Below are positions 61,391 through 64,000 of a stretch of 64,000 nt of DNA, in pieces. Positions within the stretch are counted from its first letter, which is position 1. Every line of letters starts with the position of its first letter. The notes under the pieces are model-generated. The model saw nothing but the letters and a program-made list of their open reading frames with translations. It had not been told where the DNA came from and made no database searches. Position numbers and translations under genes: made by a program. The stretch comes from GCA-2733415 sp964276095 (GTDB lineage Bacteria > Bacteroidota > Bacteroidia > Flavobacteriales > Flavobacteriaceae): the NCBI GenBank assembly GCA_964276095.1, contig CAXYDR010000001.1, forward strand, positions 1,240,001 through 1,304,000, read 5' to 3'.

Positions 61391-62065
61391 ATGAACACAC
61401 CAAATATTTCAAAAAAAGACATTATTAATGCTTTTCAGTTTAGGCACGCAACCAAAGAATTTGATAAAACTAAAAAATTATCAGAAGATGAAATCAATTT
61501 TATTTTACAAACTGCAAATTTATCTCCAAGTTCATTTGGGTTCGAACCATGGCACTTTATTGTGGTTCAAAAACAAGAATTACGTGAACTATTAAAACCC
61601 GTAGCTTGGGGAGCTCCATTAAAACTAGATACGGCGAGTCATTTTATTTTAGGTTTGAGTATGAAAGCCCCCATGATAAAATGGGATTCTGACTATATTA
61701 TGAATATGATGAAAGATGTAAAACAACTCCCAGAAGATGTAGTTGAAATGTATTCAAAATTTTACAGAGAATTTCAAGAGCGTGATTTTAATTTGGATAC
61801 AGATAAAAAATTATTTGACTGGGCTTCAAAACAAACATATATCGCATTAGGTAATATGATGACTGCAGCAGCTTTATCAGGAATAGACAGCTGTCCAATT
61901 GAAGGATTCCATCAAGAAAAGACAGAGTCTTTATTACGTGAAAAATTTAAAATTGATACTACAAAATATGGTTTATCATATATGTTAGCTCTTGGTTTTA
62001 GAAAAGAAGAACCATCACATCAAAAATCAAGAAGACAATTTAAAGACATTGTAACTTGGATATAA
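61391..62065 (+). CDS. Nitroreductase-family NAD(P)H-dependent oxidoreductase
   Basis: 224 residues. FMN-binding start FQFRHATKEFDKTKKLSEDE, LSPSSFGFEPWHFIVVQ, then AALSGIDSCPIEGFHQEKTE and GLSYMLALGFRKEE, as in NfsB/YdgI-type enzymes. It reduces quinones, nitro compounds or other electrophiles with FMN. Its usual partner in Bacteroidota is an HxlR repressor, found here. Confidence 0.92.
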   Translation: MNTPNISKKDIINAFQFRHATKEFDKTKKLSEDEINFILQTANLSPSSFGFEPWHFIVVQKQELRELLKPVAWGAPLKLDTASHFILGLSMKAPMIKWDSDYIMNMMKDVKQLPEDVVEMYSKFYREFQERDFNLDTDKKLFDWASKQTYIALGNMMTAAALSGIDSCPIEGFHQEKTESLLREKFKIDTTKYGLSYMLALGFRKEEPSHQKSRRQFKDIVTWI

Positions 62066-62120
62066 AATTATGGACTTTATAAATTGAGCCAAAACAAATT
62101 ATAATATATAGTATTGATAT

Positions 62121-62158
62121 TTAGTAAGGTTATGGTAATATTCACATAACCTTACTAA
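62121..62158. terminator. Bidirectional hairpin between convergent genes
   Basis: Perfect 14-bp stem TTAGTAAGGTTATG / CATAACCTTACTAA with a 10-base loop, between the nitroreductase and the convergent minus-strand gene. Weak T tract, so termination efficiency is uncertain. Confidence 0.65.
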
Positions 62159-62197
62159 TAACAATCACATTTTAATACCATAGTTGATTAATGGCTT

Positions 62198-62614
62198 TTA
62201 TTTAAAAAAGTGTATATAAGATTTCTTTAAATTTAAATTAGCTTTTTGAGGGAATTCAGCATGAACAATTAATGCATTCTCATGATGTTGTTCTAAGTTA
62301 TTTAATACTTTTCTGTTTAATAATAAAACAGTAGAGTGTCCATGATGATCCAATTTATCTAATATTGTTTTACCATTAAACTCACAAACCCAATGAGTTT
62401 CAGACATGTTTTCTTCATAAAAAACTTCTATCGTTGGCACCTGATAATAACTGTGCTCACCTATTCCTTTAAGATCAAACACTAAACGAAGTAATCCACT
62501 TTCTAAACTATTACTCTCATTATTAATACCTAATTCAGAAAAAGATAATTTCCCAATATTTAGTTCGTTTAAATTTACTTTAATTTCACCTTGGTTCAAC
62601 TCTACATTACTCAT
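62198..62614 (-). CDS. Conserved protein of unknown function
   Basis: 138 residues, soluble, beta-rich: EVFYEENMSETHWVCEFNGK, then HHGHSTVLLLNRKVLNNLEQ, HHENALIVHAEFP. The clustered His could bind metal. No family recognised. Convergent with the nitroreductase and divergent from the ars genes. Confidence 0.68.
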   Translation of the reverse strand: MSNVELNQGEIKVNLNELNIGKLSFSELGINNESNSLESGLLRLVFDLKGIGEHSYYQVPTIEVFYEENMSETHWVCEFNGKTILDKLDHHGHSTVLLLNRKVLNNLEQHHENALIVHAEFPQKANLNLKKSYIHFFK

Positions 62615-62773
62615 GTTTATTTATTTTTATTGTTTACTCAAAGTTAAGTAACAAATACAATTAATATTATGATATTTATCAGAGTAATAAAGAAGATAAG
62701 TTAATTATAGAATAAAAAAAACACTGAGTTTCTAAATATTAATCGTAATATTGCAATGTAATAATATACTTAA

Positions 62774-63106
62774 ATGGGAGTAACTAAAACAGAAAAATTT
62801 ACCAAACAGCAAAATCAGATTGCTTTATTCGCTAAAGTATTTGGGCACCCAGCAAGAGTTTCTATTTTACAATATTTGTTTAAAATTGACAGTTGTGTAT
62901 GTGGGGATTTAGTGACTAAAATAGGACTTGCTCAGCCAACAATATCACAGCATTTAAAAGAACTAAAACAATTAGGTTTAATTAAAGGAAATATTGAAGG
63001 AACAAGTGTCTGTTATTGTATTGATAAAGAAAATTGGATTAAAATGAAATCTGTCATGTCTGATTTTATTAATCAAGATATGTTACAAAAAACTAAATGT
63101 TGTTAA
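62774..63106 (+). CDS. arsR: ArsR-family metalloregulator
   Basis: 110 residues. LAKVFGHPARVSILQYLF-type start (A-K-V-F-G-H-P-A-R), then SCVCGDLV with C41 and C43, the metal/metalloid-binding motif of ArsR proteins, QPTISQHLKELKQLGLI as the DNA-recognition helix, and a C-terminal KCC. Likely represses its own operon until arsenite or another thiophilic ion binds. The upstream CGTAATATTGCAATG stretch (about 62744-62758) may be its operator. First gene of the operon. Confidence 0.9.
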   Translation: MGVTKTEKFTKQQNQIALFAKVFGHPARVSILQYLFKIDSCVCGDLVTKIGLAQPTISQHLKELKQLGLIKGNIEGTSVCYCIDKENWIKMKSVMSDFINQDMLQKTKCC

Positions 63107-63124
63107 TAAACTAAAATATTCGTA

Positions 63125-63592
63125 ATGAAATTATCAGAAATAAAATTGATATTGAAAAAGTCACAAACAATAGGTTTCAAATTACCCAATGGTGAATTAA
63201 TTCCTAATCATTTTCACGTTACAGAAGTTGGTAAAATCACAAAACACTTTATTGATTGCGGAGGAACTGTTCGTAATGAAGAAGTTGTAAACTTTCAACT
63301 TTGGAATGCAAATGACTATGATCACAGGTTACACCCAGATAAATTATTGAAAATTATTGAGCTGTCAGAAAAAACTTTAGGAATTGGTGATTTAGAAATA
63401 GAAGTGGAATACCAAGCTGACACAATTGGAAAATTCGGATTAAATTTTGATGGAATAAACTTTTTGTTAACTACAAAATTAACTGATTGCTTGGCTAAAG
63501 ATGAATGTGGTATACCGGTAGAAAAGCCAAAAGTAAAATTATCTGAAATTAAAACTGCAACTTCATGTGCCCCTGGTAGCGGATGCTGCTAA
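63125..63592 (+). CDS. DUF6428-family protein of the ars operon
   Basis: 155 residues. IGFKLPNGELIPNHFHVTEV, DCGGTVRNEEVVNFQLW, LHPDKLLKIIELSEKTLGI and a C-terminal SCAPGSGCC. Matches DUF6428 proteins found between arsR and arsC-like genes in Bacteroidota. The terminal Cys cluster suggests it binds arsenite or a metal. 18 bp after arsR. Confidence 0.87.
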   Translation: MKLSEIKLILKKSQTIGFKLPNGELIPNHFHVTEVGKITKHFIDCGGTVRNEEVVNFQLWNANDYDHRLHPDKLLKIIELSEKTLGIGDLEIEVEYQADTIGKFGLNFDGINFLLTTKLTDCLAKDECGIPVEKPKVKLSEIKTATSCAPGSGCC

Positions 63593-63618
63593 ATCAAAAC
63601 TATCCTAAAATAAATATA

Positions 63619-64000
63619 ATGCCTTTATATAAAAAAATTGATCATACAATTGCTATTTTAAATGTTGAGCGTATTTTAAGTGATCGTAAAGATACTCTAC
63701 AACCATTAATTGATTTTATTCAAAACAAAATTAATGCAAATCAAGAAATACGAATCAATTTTATTTGTACACATAATTCTAGAAGAAGTCATTTATCACA
63801 AGTTTGGGCACAAACAATGGCGTACTATTTTAATATAAAGAATATTTTTTGTTATTCTAGTGGAACAGAAACTACTGCACTTTTTCCTATGGTTTCAGAA
63901 ACTTTAAAAAATTCGGGCTTTGAAATAAATACAATTTCAGATGGAAACAATCCTATTTACAATATTAAATATGGAGAAAACGAGCACCCTATTATTGGTT
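63619..64000 (+). CDS. Low-molecular-weight phosphatase-type arsenate reductase, cut by window edge
   Basis: About 127 residues visible, open at the right edge. The phosphate loop FIC50-THNSRR56-SHLS fits C-x5-R of LMW protein-tyrosine phosphatases and arsenate reductases of the ArsC/thioredoxin class, then VWAQTMAYYF and FCYSSGTE. Third gene of the ars operon; probably reduces arsenate. Confidence 0.88.
   Translation, partial: MPLYKKIDHTIAILNVERILSDRKDTLQPLIDFIQNKINANQEIRINFICTHNSRRSHLSQVWAQTMAYYFNIKNIFCYSSGTETTALFPMVSETLKNSGFEINTISDGNNPIYNIKYGENEHPIIG

Noticed and set aside
62774..64000. Arsenic genes as array cargo
   Set aside because: No attC-like site flanks them and the gene order is the ordinary Bacteroidota ars operon.

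Overview
The window is low-GC DNA from a member of the Bacteroidota, most likely a marine Flavobacteriaceae. Support comes from type IX secretion (T9SS) C-terminal sorting domains, many Bacteroidota-type lipoproteins, a Lacal_2735-family small protein, A-rich leaders instead of Shine-Dalgarno sites, and TAnnTTTG-type promoters. Ordinary chromosomal genes lie at both edges: the end of recQ and a zinc-ribbon protein on the left; an HxlR regulator with a nitroreductase and the start of an arsenic-resistance operon on the right.

The main content, about 2.2 to 51.3 kb, is a very large integron-like cassette array. A tyrosine recombinase (1033-2169) lies in the same orientation as the cassettes. 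It is followed by a palindromic attI-like site (2180-2217) and 52 complete attC-like imperfect palindromes. All begin with AAC...TATAA and end with (A)ACGTT. I group them by eye as L (about 190 bp; L1 has GCCAAATCTTTTAATTTGGC, L2 has GCCAAACCTTTCAATTTGGC, L3 has ACTTTTAATATTTGAGTT), S (about 120 bp), M (about 184 bp) and D (about 125 bp). In most cassettes the first 7-10 bases (GTTxxxx) are the reverse complement of the last bases (xxxxAAC), as expected if an excised circle re-forms its own attC. Past 51.3 kb the sites decay, and remnants continue to 60.3 kb, so the distal array looks like an older, eroding part.

The recombinase has the catalytic set R235, K260, H324, R327, H350 and Y359. It has only 64 residues between K260 and H324, which is Xer-like, so the insertion typical of IntI (about 106 residues over the same span in IntI1) is absent. 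Instead it carries an N-terminal extension of roughly 95 residues. Array, attI-like site and recombinase together suggest an integron-like system driven by a non-IntI recombinase, which is the main discovery candidate.

Most cargo is single-gene: lipoproteins, Sec-exported proteins and small membrane proteins of unknown function. Recognisable cargo includes a CDF metal transporter, an RDD/Coa1-like protein, TlpA-like thioredoxins, SMI1/KNR4, MepB, a DUF6933-like protein, a HEPN-like protein and a JAMM-like lipoprotein. Three families of apparently non-coding cassettes or cassette segments recur (N1 seven times, N2 twice, N3 four times); N3 contains a stem supported by compensatory changes. Three large cassettes carry minus-strand genes with their own terminators. 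One of these, about 4.06 kb, holds an M24 peptidase, a GNAT acetyltransferase, a MarR regulator, a surface tail-fibre-like protein and a pair of palindromic operator-like sites.

Distal to the array are a serine hydrolase and a zinc-ribbon/FAD monooxygenase, a thioredoxin-OsmC-permease operon with a CRP/FNR-like site, a broken alpha/beta hydrolase, a PLP enzyme, a methyltransferase and a YkgJ-like cysteine-cluster protein.
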